Part shown: positions 16,862 to 25,487 of the stretch, in pieces | Position numbering within the stretch: position 1 is the first letter of the stretch | How the letters are laid out: each line of letters begins with the position of its first letter | Assembly (NCBI GenBank): GCA_951812805.1 | Contig: CATOSZ010000003.1 | Location: 1,690,557 to 1,754,556 of the forward strand | DNA from: an uncultured Alphaproteobacteria bacterium | GTDB taxonomy: Bacteria; Pseudomonadota; Alphaproteobacteria; GCA-2731375 | Direction: 5' to 3' | Length of the DNA stretch: 64,000 nt | Notes under the pieces: model-generated | Database searches by the model: none | Seen by the model: the letters and a program-made list of their open reading frames with translations, nothing else | What the model was told of the DNA's origin: nothing | Position numbers and translations under genes: made by a program

Positions 16862-17614
16862 CTAGAAGGCCAGGTAGCCGCCGTCCACGTGGATCTCCGA
16901 GCCCGTCGTATAGGACGAGTCGTCCGAGGCCAGGAACAACACCGCCTTCGCCACTTCGATCGGCTCGCCGAAACGGCGCATGGGCACGCGCTTGAGCATC
17001 TTGTCCCGGGTCGCGGGATCGGCGGTGGCGCCGGAGGTGCGCATCGGCGGCATCAGGCCCGGGTGGACCGAGTTCGCCCGGATGCCGTCCTTCGCGTGAT
17101 GGATCGCCGCCGACTTGGTCAGCAGGCGCACCGCACCCTTGGAGGCGTTGTAGCCCGGATGCACGACGTTCTGCCCGACGACGCCGGAGATCGAGGAAAT
17201 GTTGACGATGGTGCCGCCGCCGCCCTCGGCCATGATGGGAATGGTGTTGCGGTGCCCCAGATAGACGCCGGTCGCGTTGACGTTCATCAAGGCGTTCCAG
17301 GTCTCCAGGTTGTGCGGGTCGGGCTGCGCGCTGCCGGAGATCCCGGCGTTGTTGACCAGCGCGTCGATCCGCCCGTGTGCCGCGTGCACCTCGGCGACGA
17401 TGGCGGCCCAGGCGGCGTCGTCGGTCACGTCCATCTGATGGAAGCTCGCCCGGCCGCCGGCCGCCTCGATCTCCGCGACCCGCTTCGGTCCCTCGTCGGC
17501 CAGCTGGTCGAGGATATGGACGATCGCCCCTTCCGCCGCCAGCAAGCTCGCCGTGGTGCCGCCCATGCCGAACGCACCGCCGGTGATCAGCGTGACCTTG
17601 TCCTGCATCCGCAT
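16862..17614 (-). CDS. SDR-family oxidoreductase (glucose 1-dehydrogenase-like)
   Basis: A 250-residue classical short-chain dehydrogenase. The cofactor motif is TGGAFGMGG, the NNAG motif is LVNNAGISGS, and the catalytic triad is Ser in VNISSISGVVG with Tyr and Lys in YNASKGAV. The C-terminus GSEIHVDGGYLAF is typical. NAD preference is suggested by an acidic residue at the end of the second strand (HILDQ). ATG 17614 has GGGGAGA upstream; a longer frame to 17899 overlaps the rpmE gene on the other strand and is rejected. It lies five bases downstream of nothing but the methyltransferase start, so the two may be cotranscribed. Confidence 0.85.
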   Translation of the reverse strand: MRMQDKVTLITGGAFGMGGTTASLLAAEGAIVHILDQLADEGPKRVAEIEAAGGRASFHQMDVTDDAAWAAIVAEVHAAHGRIDALVNNAGISGSAQPDPHNLETWNALMNVNATGVYLGHRNTIPIMAEGGGGTIVNISSISGVVGQNVVHPGYNASKGAVRLLTKSAAIHHAKDGIRANSVHPGLMPPMRTSGATADPATRDKMLKRVPMRRFGEPIEVAKAVLFLASDDSSYTTGSEIHVDGGYLAF

Positions 17615-17767
17615 CTTCGTCTCCCCTTGACTATGTGTCCTGGGCGCGAGCTTCGCACCCCGACCGCGGGGCGACAAGACGTGCTTCCAGGCTTGCTCGC
17701 CCGAGAATGATCGGATATAGAGCCGGGCGCGCCCGACGGCGCCCCCTATCGCCTGGAGAACGAGCCG

Positions 17768-17992
17768 ATGAAGAAGGACATCCACCCGGAGTATCACGAG
17801 ATCACGGTGCAGATGACCGACGGGAGCGAATACAAGACCCGCTCGACCTGGGGCGCGCCCGGCGACGTCATGAAGCTCGATATCGATCCGACGACGCACC
17901 CGGCCTGGACCGGCGGTCCGCAGCGTGTGCTGGATACCGGCCGCGTCGCGAAGTTCCGCAACAAGTTCAAGGACTTCAAGATCGGCGGCTAG
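17768..17992 (+). CDS. rpmE: 50S ribosomal protein L31
   Basis: A 74-residue bL31. The sequence begins [19 protein letters not shown] and contains HPAWTGG and the basic C-terminal [11 protein letters not shown]. It has no cysteine and so lacks the zinc-binding ribbon, as in many alphaproteobacterial L31 proteins. A GGAG ribosome site precedes the ATG at a normal distance. It stands alone as a single-gene unit. Confidence 0.95.
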   Translation: MKKDIHPEYHEITVQMTDGSEYKTRSTWGAPGDVMKLDIDPTTHPAWTGGPQRVLDTGRVAKFRNKFKDFKIGG

Positions 17993-18049
17993 GGGCTTTC
18001 CCTGCCGCCTCGGCGGGCCCTACGAGATCAAGGAACGATTCCGCGAGCC

Positions 18050-18379
18050 TCAGAGCTCGCCTTCCTTGTCGATCTCGGCGAGCCAGTCGCGTACCGCCAC
18101 ATCGTCGATCGCCTCCAGCTTGAACATCAAACCGAAGAGCGAGCCCTGCCGGCGCATCACCTTCGAGGGGATTTCGCCGACCTCTTCGACTTCGAAGACG
18201 ACGTCCTCGCCGATTTCCAACGCGAGATCGACGGAGACCAGTGCCCCTGTCGCAGAGAGATTGTCGACGACGCAGACGGAGGCGCCGGTACGCGCACGTA
18301 CCAAGGCGACCTCGAAAACCTTCCACCGCGATTCAACCCGGCGGTCGCGGGTATCCAGTTTGGCGCCGGTGTCTTGCAT
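18050..18379 (-). CDS. PilZ-domain protein
   Basis: A 109-residue protein that is one PilZ domain. The conserved c-di-GMP contacts are visible: the Arg-rich N-terminal turn DTRDRRVESRW and the DNLSATGALV segment matching D/NxSxxG. Such proteins bind cyclic di-GMP and alter motility, envelope or other targets. No partner is encoded nearby, so its target is unknown. Confidence 0.8.
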   Translation of the reverse strand: MQDTGAKLDTRDRRVESRWKVFEVALVRARTGASVCVVDNLSATGALVSVDLALEIGEDVVFEVEEVGEIPSKVMRRQGSLFGLMFKLEAIDDVAVRDWLAEIDKEGEL

Positions 18380-18474
18380 GACCTTCGGTCCCTCGATTGA
18401 TGGGTTCTCGTCAATGGTGCGAAATTAGCGGCAAATTCTTGTCGTCTCGTTAATATTCGAGGATGCCCCGGACA

Positions 18475-19254
18475 TCAGGTCTTGGTCATCAGGCCTTGGA
18501 TGATGGCGCGCATGGCGGCCCGCGGCATGAAACGCTCGGCGAGGGGGGCGAGTTTGTTGCGAAAGCCCGGCAGCACCACGCCCCGGCCGGCCATGGTTCC
18601 GGCATAGGCCGCCTCCGCGACCGACTCGGCGCTCGCCATGTCGAGACGGGCGAGGCGGATGCCGTCCATGCCCGCGCGTTCCTGGAACTTCGCCTCCGTC
18701 ATGCCCGGACAGAGGCAGGTGACGGAAACGCCGCTGCCCTTCAGTTCGGCCCGCAGCGATTCCGTGAAGCGATAGACGAAGACCTTGGAAGCGAAATAGA
18801 CCGACATCATCGGCCCCGGCAGGAACGCCACGGTCGAGGCGACATTGAGGATCCGCCCCCGACCGCGCCGCCGCATCTCGGCGCCGTAGCGGTGGGAGAG
18901 GCCGACGAGGGTGCGCAGGTTGACGTCGACGATACCCAACTGCGCGTCGAGATCCCGGTCGAGGAATTCGCCGTGCAGCCCGTAGCCGGCGTTGTTGACC
19001 AGGATGTCGACCTCGACGCCCAGGTCGGCGACGGCCGCGTGCAGGCGGGCGTCCGCGTCCCGTTCGGCCAGGTCCTGGACGACGGTCCAGGTTTGGACCG
19101 GATGGCGCGCCGCCAGCGCCGCCGACAATTCGTCCAGCCGTTCGCCGTCGCGTGCGGTCAGTACCAGGTCGTGGCCCTCGCGGGCGAAGACCCATGCCAT
19201 CGCCCGCCCGATGCCTTCCGAGGCGCCGGTCAGCAGGACGGTACGCGGCGCCAT
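18475..19254 (-). CDS. SDR-family NAD(P)-dependent oxidoreductase
   Basis: A 259-residue short-chain dehydrogenase. The cofactor motif is TGASEGIGRAMA, followed by LVNNAGYGLHGEF. The catalytic residues are Ser in LNVASTVAFLPG and Tyr and Lys in YFASKVF. An Arg after the second strand (LTARD) suggests NADP. It lies one base after the E1 beta gene of the TPP dehydrogenase on the same strand, so it probably reduces or oxidises a metabolite of that pathway. Confidence 0.85.
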   Translation of the reverse strand: MAPRTVLLTGASEGIGRAMAWVFAREGHDLVLTARDGERLDELSAALAARHPVQTWTVVQDLAERDADARLHAAVADLGVEVDILVNNAGYGLHGEFLDRDLDAQLGIVDVNLRTLVGLSHRYGAEMRRRGRGRILNVASTVAFLPGPMMSVYFASKVFVYRFTESLRAELKGSGVSVTCLCPGMTEAKFQERAGMDGIRLARLDMASAESVAEAAYAGTMAGRGVVLPGFRNKLAPLAERFMPRAAMRAIIQGLMTKT

Positions 19255-19255
19255 G

Positions 19256-20227
19256 TCACGCCATCTCGTCGAGGGCGGCCGAGATCGCCTCCGGCGTTAC
19301 CCGCAGCAGGTCTTCGAGCGGCTTGGCATAGCTGATCGGCGCGCGGGGCGAACCGAGCCGGCGAATGGGCGCCTTCAGGCCGCCCGAGGCCTTTTCCGCC
19401 ACCGTCGCCGCGATCTCGGCGCCGAAGCCGGCGACGGTCACCGCCTCCTGCACGATCAGCAAACGACCGGTCTTTTCGACCGAGGCCAGGACCGCCGCCT
19501 CGTCCCACGGCCAGAGCGTGCGCAGGTCGATCACCTCGACCCCGATGCCGCGGGCCGCGGCCAGTTCGGCCGCCCGTTCCGCCTCGCCCACCATCTTCGA
19601 CCAGGTGACGAGGGTGACGTCGCCGCCGGCGCGGGCGATGCGGGCTTCGCCGAGCGGGACTAAAACATCCTCGCCCGCCGGCACCTCGCCCTCCAGGGCC
19701 CAGAGGTCCTTGTGCTCCATATAGACGACCGGATCGTCGGCCCGGATCGCCGCCTTTAACAGGCCCTTGTTGTCCGCCGGCGTCGCCGGACAGACCACCA
19801 CGAGGCCCGGCACATGGACGTACCAGGCTTCCAGCGATTGCGAATGCTGGGCGGCGGAGGAACGCCACATGCCGATCGGCTGGCGCGCCACCAGCGGTAC
19901 CCGGGCCTGGCCGCCGAACATGAAGCGGGCCTTGGCGGCCTGATTGACCAGCTCGTCGACGGCGCAGAGCGCGAAGTCGGAGAAGCGCATTTCGACCACC
20001 GGGCGGGTGCCCACCAGGGCGGCGCCCACCGCCGCGCCCATGATGGTGGCCTCGGAGATCGGCGTGTCGGCGATGCGATCCGGCCCGAATTCCTCGACCA
20101 GGCCCTTGTATTGGCCGAAGACGCCGCCGCGCCCGAGATCCTCACCCAACGCCCAGACGTCGCCGTCGCGGCGCATTTCCTCGGCCAGGCCCGCGGCGGC
20201 AGCGGCGAGATAGGTCGCCCGGGTCAT
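19256..20227 (-). CDS. Alpha-ketoacid dehydrogenase E1 beta subunit
   Basis: A 323-residue transketolase-like beta subunit of a pyruvate/acetoin/2-oxoacid dehydrogenase. DVWALGEDLGRGGVFGQYKG at the N-terminus, RIADTPISEATIMGAAVGAA and the His-containing segment RSSAAQHSQSLEAWYVHVPG are characteristic. With E1 alpha it decarboxylates a 2-oxoacid (or cleaves a diketone such as acetoin) using thiamine diphosphate. No E2 or E3 gene is present in the cluster, so the E2 partner must be elsewhere or absent. Its ATG overlaps the stop of the alpha gene (ATGA). Confidence 0.9.
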   Translation of the reverse strand: MTRATYLAAAAAGLAEEMRRDGDVWALGEDLGRGGVFGQYKGLVEEFGPDRIADTPISEATIMGAAVGAALVGTRPVVEMRFSDFALCAVDELVNQAAKARFMFGGQARVPLVARQPIGMWRSSAAQHSQSLEAWYVHVPGLVVVCPATPADNKGLLKAAIRADDPVVYMEHKDLWALEGEVPAGEDVLVPLGEARIARAGGDVTLVTWSKMVGEAERAAELAAARGIGVEVIDLRTLWPWDEAAVLASVEKTGRLLIVQEAVTVAGFGAEIAATVAEKASGGLKAPIRRLGSPRAPISYAKPLEDLLRVTPEAISAALDEMA

Positions 20228-21210
20228 GCCGGCGCCCCCAGGTCCTGCACGTCGGTGAAGGCCTCGGCCAGCGCCGGCGTCGGGGCGGCGATGGCCGTCT
20301 CGGCCGCCCGGCCCATTTCATCCCGCGCCGCCCGTTCGGCGGCCTCGATCGCCTGGGACGTCACGCCCACGGCTTCCAGCGAGGCCCGGGCCAGCACCAA
20401 CGGGTCGCGCATGCCCGCCGCCTCGACCTCGTCCGCCGGCCGGTAGGCCGCCGGATCGGAGACGGTGTGGCCGCGCAGGCGGTAGGTCCGGGCATGCAGC
20501 AGCATCGGCCCGCCGCCGGCGCGGATCGCCGCGATCATCTCGCCGGCGAGCGCATCGACCAGCATGACGTCGTTGCCGTCGACCGTGCGTGCAGGGATGC
20601 CGAGGCTTTCGGCCCGTGCGCCCGGGCCCGCGCCGCCGGTCACCGCATCGCGCCGGGTGGTCGAGGCGAAGCCGTTGTCCTCGCAGACGAACAGCACCGG
20701 CAGGTCGAAAATCCGCGCCCAGTTCAAGCCCTCGAGGAAGGGCCCCCGGTTGACCGCACCGTCGCCGAAGAAACAGACGGTAACGCAATCCTCGCCCCGC
20801 AGGCGCGCGCCGTGCGCGGCGCCGACGGCGATCGGGATGCCGGCCGCGACCACGCCGTTGGCGCCCAGCATGCCGACGGAGAAATCGGCGATATGCATGG
20901 AACCGCCCTTGCCGCCGCAGGTGCCGCCGACCTTGCCGCACAGCTCCAGCATCATCGCCGTCGCATCCGTGCCCTTGGCGAGGCTGTGGCCGTGTCCCCG
21001 GTGGTTGGTCGTAATCCGATCGCTGGCGTGGAGATGGACGCAAATCCCGCTCGCCACCGCTTCCTGGCCGATCGACTGGTGCACGGCGCCGCCGACGTGG
21101 CCCTGGGCCTGGGTCTCCGCCGCCGCCTCCTCGAAGGCGCGAATGCGCCACATTGCGCGGTAGTGGTCGAGCAACCGTTCGGCGTCGACATTACTCTCAC
21201 TGCTACTCAC
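20224..21210 (-). CDS. TPP-dependent dehydrogenase E1 alpha subunit
   Basis: A 328-residue E1 alpha. The thiamine diphosphate motif begins at FFGDGAVNRGPFLEGLNWAR and ends in FVCEDNGFAST, with 26-30 residues between GDG and N. TTNHRGHGHSLAKGTD carries the conserved His loop, and TYRLRGHTVSDPAAYR the C-terminal signature. The pattern is closest to acetoin-type E1 alpha proteins. GTG 21210 is chosen because GAGGAGAG lies 9 bases upstream; a longer frame to 21369 would invade the divergent gene. The gene leads an operon with E1 beta and the SDR. Confidence 0.9.
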   Translation of the reverse strand: MSSSESNVDAERLLDHYRAMWRIRAFEEAAAETQAQGHVGGAVHQSIGQEAVASGICVHLHASDRITTNHRGHGHSLAKGTDATAMMLELCGKVGGTCGGKGGSMHIADFSVGMLGANGVVAAGIPIAVGAAHGARLRGEDCVTVCFFGDGAVNRGPFLEGLNWARIFDLPVLFVCEDNGFASTTRRDAVTGGAGPGARAESLGIPARTVDGNDVMLVDALAGEMIAAIRAGGGPMLLHARTYRLRGHTVSDPAAYRPADEVEAAGMRDPLVLARASLEAVGVTSQAIEAAERAARDEMGRAAETAIAAPTPALAEAFTDVQDLGAPA

Positions 21211-21247
21211 GGGTACGTCTCTCCTCGCCGTGCTCGCCGCTGGCTCT

Positions 21248-21276
21248 CTTGTACAAGGTTCTACCGGCGGGTAGAA
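21248..21276. promoter_or_regulatory. Two palindromes in the divergent TPP-enzyme promoter region
   Basis: CTTGTACAAG at 21248-21257 is a perfect palindrome of the GntR-operator type. TTCTACCGGCGGGTAGAA at 21259-21276 is a 7-bp inverted repeat with a 4-bp centre. They sit between the divergent E1 alpha gene and the duplicated protein gene. A shared regulator that controls both operons is plausible, but none is encoded in the cluster. Confidence 0.5.
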
Positions 21277-21313
21277 GTGCCCGAGAGCTGCCGCGAGGCG
21301 AGAGTGCAAAGCC

Positions 21314-22150
21314 ATGACCAGCGCCGATGCCCCCACACCCGCCGTGGAAATCGCCAACTCCGTCACCAAGCTGGATGCCCGGCACCGGGGCTGCGTGCTG
21401 ATCGGCGGCAGTCACGGCGGCGTCTATGCAGGCTATATGGCGGCGAAGGCCGGGGTGCGCGGCGTGATCCTGAGCGATGCGGGCGTCGGCCTCGACCAGG
21501 CCGGCATCGGCGCGCTTTCCTATCTCGATGGGCTCGGCCTGGCGGCGGCCACCGTCGGCCATGGGAGCTGTCGGATCGGTGACGGTGCCGATATGGCGGC
21601 GCGGGGACGGATCAGCCATTGCAACGCGGCCGCCGCGGCCGTCGGCGTGCGGGTCGATATGGCGGCGCGGGCCGCCGCGGACGCGATGCGGGCCGCGCGA
21701 CCGCCCGAGGGTGAGCCGCCGGTCTACGAGGAAAGCCGGTTTCTGCTCGACGACCCGGGTGCCGGTCCGAAGGTCTGGGGCATCGATTCGACCTCGCTGG
21801 TCCGGCCCGAGGACGAAGCCGATATCGTCGTCGCCGGCTCCCACGGCGGCCTGATGGGCGGTGCCGGCGGCGATCCCGCCGGTGCCATCCGCTACGACGT
21901 CGTCGCCTGCGCCTTCAACGATGCCGGCATCGGCATCGACGAGGCGGGGATCAGCCGCTTGCCGGTCCTCGATGGCCGCTCCATTCCCGCCGTGACCGTC
22001 GACCACATGACCGCGCGGATCGGCGATGCGCGAAGCCACTGGGATACCGGCCGGATCAGCCGGACCAATCAACTGGCGGCGGCGGCCGGTGTGCGTGTCG
22101 GCATGGACCTGCCGGCCTTCGCCGCCGCCATCCGCGACAACAGAAGCTGA
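21314..22150 (+). CDS. Unknown protein with internal duplication
   Basis: A 278-residue protein that I cannot place in a named family. Residues 28-116 and 171-265 are two copies of one unit. Each starts with GSHGG (IGGSHGGVYAG; VAGSHGGLMGG), continues with DAGVGLDQAGIGALSYLDG or DAGIGIDEAGISRLPVLDG, and ends RIGD...GRIS...AAAVGVRV or similar. There are no signal peptide or membrane segments. It is the first gene of an operon with an acetolactate-synthase-like enzyme 22 bp downstream and faces an E1 dehydrogenase operon, so it may be an enzyme or regulator of the same 2-oxoacid pathway. Confidence 0.75.
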   Translation: MTSADAPTPAVEIANSVTKLDARHRGCVLIGGSHGGVYAGYMAAKAGVRGVILSDAGVGLDQAGIGALSYLDGLGLAAATVGHGSCRIGDGADMAARGRISHCNAAAAAVGVRVDMAARAAADAMRAARPPEGEPPVYEESRFLLDDPGAGPKVWGIDSTSLVRPEDEADIVVAGSHGGLMGGAGGDPAGAIRYDVVACAFNDAGIGIDEAGISRLPVLDGRSIPAVTVDHMTARIGDARSHWDTGRISRTNQLAAAAGVRVGMDLPAFAAAIRDNRS

Positions 22151-22172
22151 AAGACAACGAGGCGAAAAGAGC

Positions 22173-23933
22173 ATGAACCAACAAGACGCCGAACGCCCCA
22201 ACGATCCCCCGCGCCGCATGAGTGGCGGCCAGGTGCTGGCCCGCATGCTGAAGGCCCATAACGCCGCCCCCGGCTTCGGCATGGGTGGCTTCCAGCTGCT
22301 GCCCTTCTATCACGCGATGGAAGACGCCGGTTTGACCCACAGTCTGATCAACGACGAGCGGGCCGGCGCCATGGCGGCCGATGCCTGGGCGCGGATCACC
22401 GGCCGGCCCGGGCTGTGCGACGGCACCCTCGGCCCGGGCGCGACCAACCTGGTGACGGGCCTGGTCGAAAGCCTGAACGCGGGCGTGCCGCTCATCGCGC
22501 TGGCGGGCGATACCAACCGCCTGCATGCCTGGAAGAACATGACGCAGGAGGCCCGCCAGCTGGAGATGCTGGCGCCCGCCGTCAAGGAGGTGATCCGGGT
22601 CGAGGACATTCGCCGCCTGCCGGAGCTGGTCCGCCGCGCCTATCAGGTCGCGACCGCCGGCCGCCCGGGCCCGGTGCTGCTCGACGTGCCGGAAGACGTC
22701 TGCCACGGCGAGCACGAGTTCGCGGAATCGGAGTTGGCCCCCGACCTGGCGGCGATGTCGATCCCGGCGCATCGCATCCGCCCGGATCGCACCGAACTCG
22801 CCAAGGCGGCGGAACTGCTGGCCCGGGCCAAGCGGCCGATCATCCTCGCCGGCGGCGGCGTGCATCTGAGCGGTGCGCAAAAGACCCTCACCGCCTTCGC
22901 CGAACAGCATGGCATCCCGGTCGCCCACACGCTGTCGGGCAAGGGCGCCATTCCCTGCACCCATCCGCTCTCCCTCGGCCTGTTCGGCCGCTATACCCGC
23001 TATGCCAACGATGTGATGGAGGCAAGCGACGCCATCCTCGTCGTCGGCTGCAAGCTCGGCGAGATCGCGACCAAGCGCTATGTGCTGCCGCCCAAGGGCA
23101 TCCCGGTCATCCACCTGGAGGTGATGGCGGAGGAAATCGGCCGCAGCGTGCCGGCGGACGTCGCGCTGTGGGGCGATGCCGAAGCCGGCCTGGACGACCT
23201 GATGGACGCCATGCTGGACGATATCGACCAGCTGTCGGACGATCGCCAGGCGCTCGCCGCCGACATCGCCGGCCGGCGCGCCGCCTGGCTGGAGGAGGTC
23301 ATGCCGCGCCTGACCTCGGACGAGGCGCCGGTCAACATGGCGCGCATGTGCCACGAGCTGAACCAGACCCTGCCGCCGGAGGCGATCCTGGTGGCGGACG
23401 GCGGCTTCGCGGCGCACTGGACCGGCCTTTTGTACGACACCAAGCAGGCCGGGCGCGGCTACATCGCCAACCGCGGCCTCGCCTCGATCGGCTACGGCCT
23501 GCCGGGCGCCATGGGCGCGCAACTCGCGGCGCCGGACCGGCCGGTGGTCTCGATCACCGGCGACGGTGGCCTCAACATGTCGATCGGCGAGCTGGAGACG
23601 GCGCGCCGGCTCGGCACCGCCTTCACCCTGGTGGTCGTCAACAACGCGGCGTCGGGCTACGTGAAGGCGCTGCAGCAGGCGCTGTTCGGCGGACATTTCC
23701 AGTCGAGCGACCTGAACGAGCTGAACTATGCCAACATCGCCAACGCCTTCGGCTGCCACGGCATCCGGGTGGAGACACCGGACCAGCTGGCCGGCGCACT
23801 GCGCGAGGGCATGGCCGAGACCAGCCTGCCGACCGTGGTCGACGTCCGCGTCACCCGCGATCCGGCGAAGATGCTGCCGGGCGTCGACAACCGCGCCGCC
23901 CAGCCGGCGGCCAAGGGCGACCGGATCGCCTGA
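22173..23933 (+). CDS. Acetolactate-synthase-like TPP enzyme
   Basis: A 586-residue three-domain thiamine diphosphate enzyme. The catalytic Glu lies in LINDERAGAMAADAWARITG, the cofactor motif runs from TGDGGLNMSIGELETA to VVVNNAASG, and the middle domain contains IILAGGGVHLSGAQ. It should decarboxylate or ligate a 2-oxoacid; acetolactate synthase, sulfopyruvate decarboxylase and related activities are all possible. The C-terminal domain is not of the IlvB type in detail, so I do not assign ilvB. ATG 22173 is used; an in-frame start at 22026 lies inside the previous gene. It is followed after 3 bp by the interrupted hydroxyacid dehydrogenase. Confidence 0.85.
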   Translation: MNQQDAERPNDPPRRMSGGQVLARMLKAHNAAPGFGMGGFQLLPFYHAMEDAGLTHSLINDERAGAMAADAWARITGRPGLCDGTLGPGATNLVTGLVESLNAGVPLIALAGDTNRLHAWKNMTQEARQLEMLAPAVKEVIRVEDIRRLPELVRRAYQVATAGRPGPVLLDVPEDVCHGEHEFAESELAPDLAAMSIPAHRIRPDRTELAKAAELLARAKRPIILAGGGVHLSGAQKTLTAFAEQHGIPVAHTLSGKGAIPCTHPLSLGLFGRYTRYANDVMEASDAILVVGCKLGEIATKRYVLPPKGIPVIHLEVMAEEIGRSVPADVALWGDAEAGLDDLMDAMLDDIDQLSDDRQALAADIAGRRAAWLEEVMPRLTSDEAPVNMARMCHELNQTLPPEAILVADGGFAAHWTGLLYDTKQAGRGYIANRGLASIGYGLPGAMGAQLAAPDRPVVSITGDGGLNMSIGELETARRLGTAFTLVVVNNAASGYVKALQQALFGGHFQSSDLNELNYANIANAFGCHGIRVETPDQLAGALREGMAETSLPTVVDVRVTRDPAKMLPGVDNRAAQPAAKGDRIA

Positions 23934-24429
23934 GCCATGGCAGCGCTCGACCTGCTGGCGATCCAGCGTATTTCGCCGGTCGACAAGGCACGGATCGAGG
24001 CCGTCGATCCGCGCATCCGCCTGACCGACGCGGGCGGCTGGTTCGACGGCGAGATCCGCGAGACCTGGCCGGATTTCACGGCGGAACGCTATTTGGCGCC
24101 GGATGCCCAGGGCCAGGGCACCCGGGGCGAGCGCGACGCCCTGCTGGCCGGGGCGGAGGTCGTCCTCGGCGGCTGGCCTTTCCCCCTCGACCTGCGCGCC
24201 CGTGCGCCGAGGCTGAAATGGTTCCACCAGCGCCCGGCCGGCGCCTCCAACCTGCTGCGCGGCGACCTCTGGGGCAGCGACGTTACCGTCACGACCAGCC
24301 GCGGCGCCGGCAATACGATGGCCATGGCGGAATATTCCCTCGCCGGGATCCTGCATTTCGCCAAGGGCCTGAATCAGGCGGCGGTCGACCTGACGGCGAG
24401 CCGCTTCGATTTCCGCGCCTATCGCCCTT

Positions 24430-25487
24430 TGTGACTAGGTTCAGATAGATGTGAGACGCGCCTCTGGCGGCAGAGGCGGGGATCTCCGAAGCTGTGAGTT
24501 GCGAGACCAACAGCTTGAAGGAGAACCCCATGCAGGTTTTTGGCCTGCCCCGACATGTTATCAGGGGTTGGAGGACGGCGTTGGCATCGGGCCCGGCGTG
24601 ACGGCTTGACGGCCGAGGCGGCGGCCCAGGCGGTGGGCGTGCCGCGTAGCACGCTCTATCGCTGGGACGAGCGGTTGGAGCCGCGCTCGCGCGCGCCTCG
24701 CCGCCGTCGTCGCCGAGAGTGGTCGAGTGCGGTGCTGCGTCGGCTTGAACGGCTGCGCCGCGACTTCCCGATGTGGGGCAAGGCCAAGCTCGGACCGCTG
24801 CTGCGCCGAGAGGGCTTCACCTTGTCGGACAGCACCGTTGGTCGCATGCTCGCCCATCTGGTCGCGCGCGGCGTCGTTGTGCCGGTGCCCGTGGCGCGAC
24901 GACGCGCCAAGGGCAAGAGAGCCAAGCGCCCACACGCCAAGCGTTTGCCGAAGGGGATGAAGGCAACGGCCCCCGGCGATCTGGTCCAGCTCGACACCTT
25001 GAGCATCACGCCGGCCGGCGAGCGCACGGTCAAGCAGTTCACCGCCTACGATCCCGTCAGCCGCTTCACCTGTGCCAAGGCCTTCCGCAGAGCGACCGCC
25101 AGGAACGCCGAGAGCTTCCTCGACAAACTCGTGGCCGACCTGCCCTTCCCCGTGAAGGCCATCCAGGTCGACGGTGGATCCGAGTTCATGGCCGAGTTCG
25201 AGGCCGCCTGCGAGAGCCGAAAGATCCCCGTCTATGTCTTGCCGCCGAGGACGCCGCAGCTCAATGGCGGCGTCGAGCGAGCCAACGGCGCATGGCGCTA
25301 CGAGTTCTACGCCTGCCATGACATCGAGGACCAGCTCGACAAACTAAACCCACAGATCGACAAGTTCGCCAACATCTACAACACCTTCAGGCCTCATGGA
25401 GCCTTGAAAGGCAAAACCCCCGAGGAGTACCTTCGACAGATCACAGCCAAGAAGACCTCGTCGTCTCATATGTAGTGAACCTGGACA
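24430..25487 (+). mobile_element. IS481-like insertion sequence
   Basis: An element of 1058 bp with TGT...ACA ends. The left end TGTGACTAGGTTCAGATAGA and the inverted right end TGTCCAGGTTCACTACATAT align with a small gap. A 3-bp target duplication CTT lies at 24427-24429 and 25488-25490. It carries one transposase with a DDE integrase core. It is inserted in the hydroxyacid dehydrogenase gene in the same direction. Confidence 0.85.
24540..25475 (+). CDS. IS481-like transposase (rve integrase core)
   Basis: The frame encodes 311 residues: an N-terminal helix-turn-helix (TAEAAAQAVGVPRSTLYRW), an Arg-rich linker, and a DDE core with Asp in LVQLDTLSI, Asp in IQVDGGSEFM and Glu in NGGVERANGAW. 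A strong ribosome site (AAGGAG) precedes not this frame but an ATG at 24530, whose frame reads MQVFGLPRHVIRGWRTALAS and stops at 24599-24601. A shift of one base near 24590 would join it to ARRDGLTAEAAAQ. So the transposase is either frameshifted or starts at a poor TTG. Confidence 0.85.
   Translation: MACPDMLSGVGGRRWHRARRDGLTAEAAAQAVGVPRSTLYRWDERLEPRSRAPRRRRRREWSSAVLRRLERLRRDFPMWGKAKLGPLLRREGFTLSDSTVGRMLAHLVARGVVVPVPVARRRAKGKRAKRPHAKRLPKGMKATAPGDLVQLDTLSITPAGERTVKQFTAYDPVSRFTCAKAFRRATARNAESFLDKLVADLPFPVKAIQVDGGSEFMAEFEAACESRKIPVYVLPPRTPQLNGGVERANGAWRYEFYACHDIEDQLDKLNPQIDKFANIYNTFRPHGALKGKTPEEYLRQITAKKTSSSHM

Noticed and set aside
22056..24356. A 766-codon open frame antisense to the TPP-enzyme gene
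   Set aside because: High GC leaves long antisense frames open. The plus strand encodes a complete enzyme with motifs, and the antisense product has no recognisable domain.
24540..24601. Programmed frameshift in the IS481-like transposase
   Set aside because: The strong ribosome site and short frame suggest a shift, but no slippery sequence of A or T type is seen, so mutation or a poor start is simpler.
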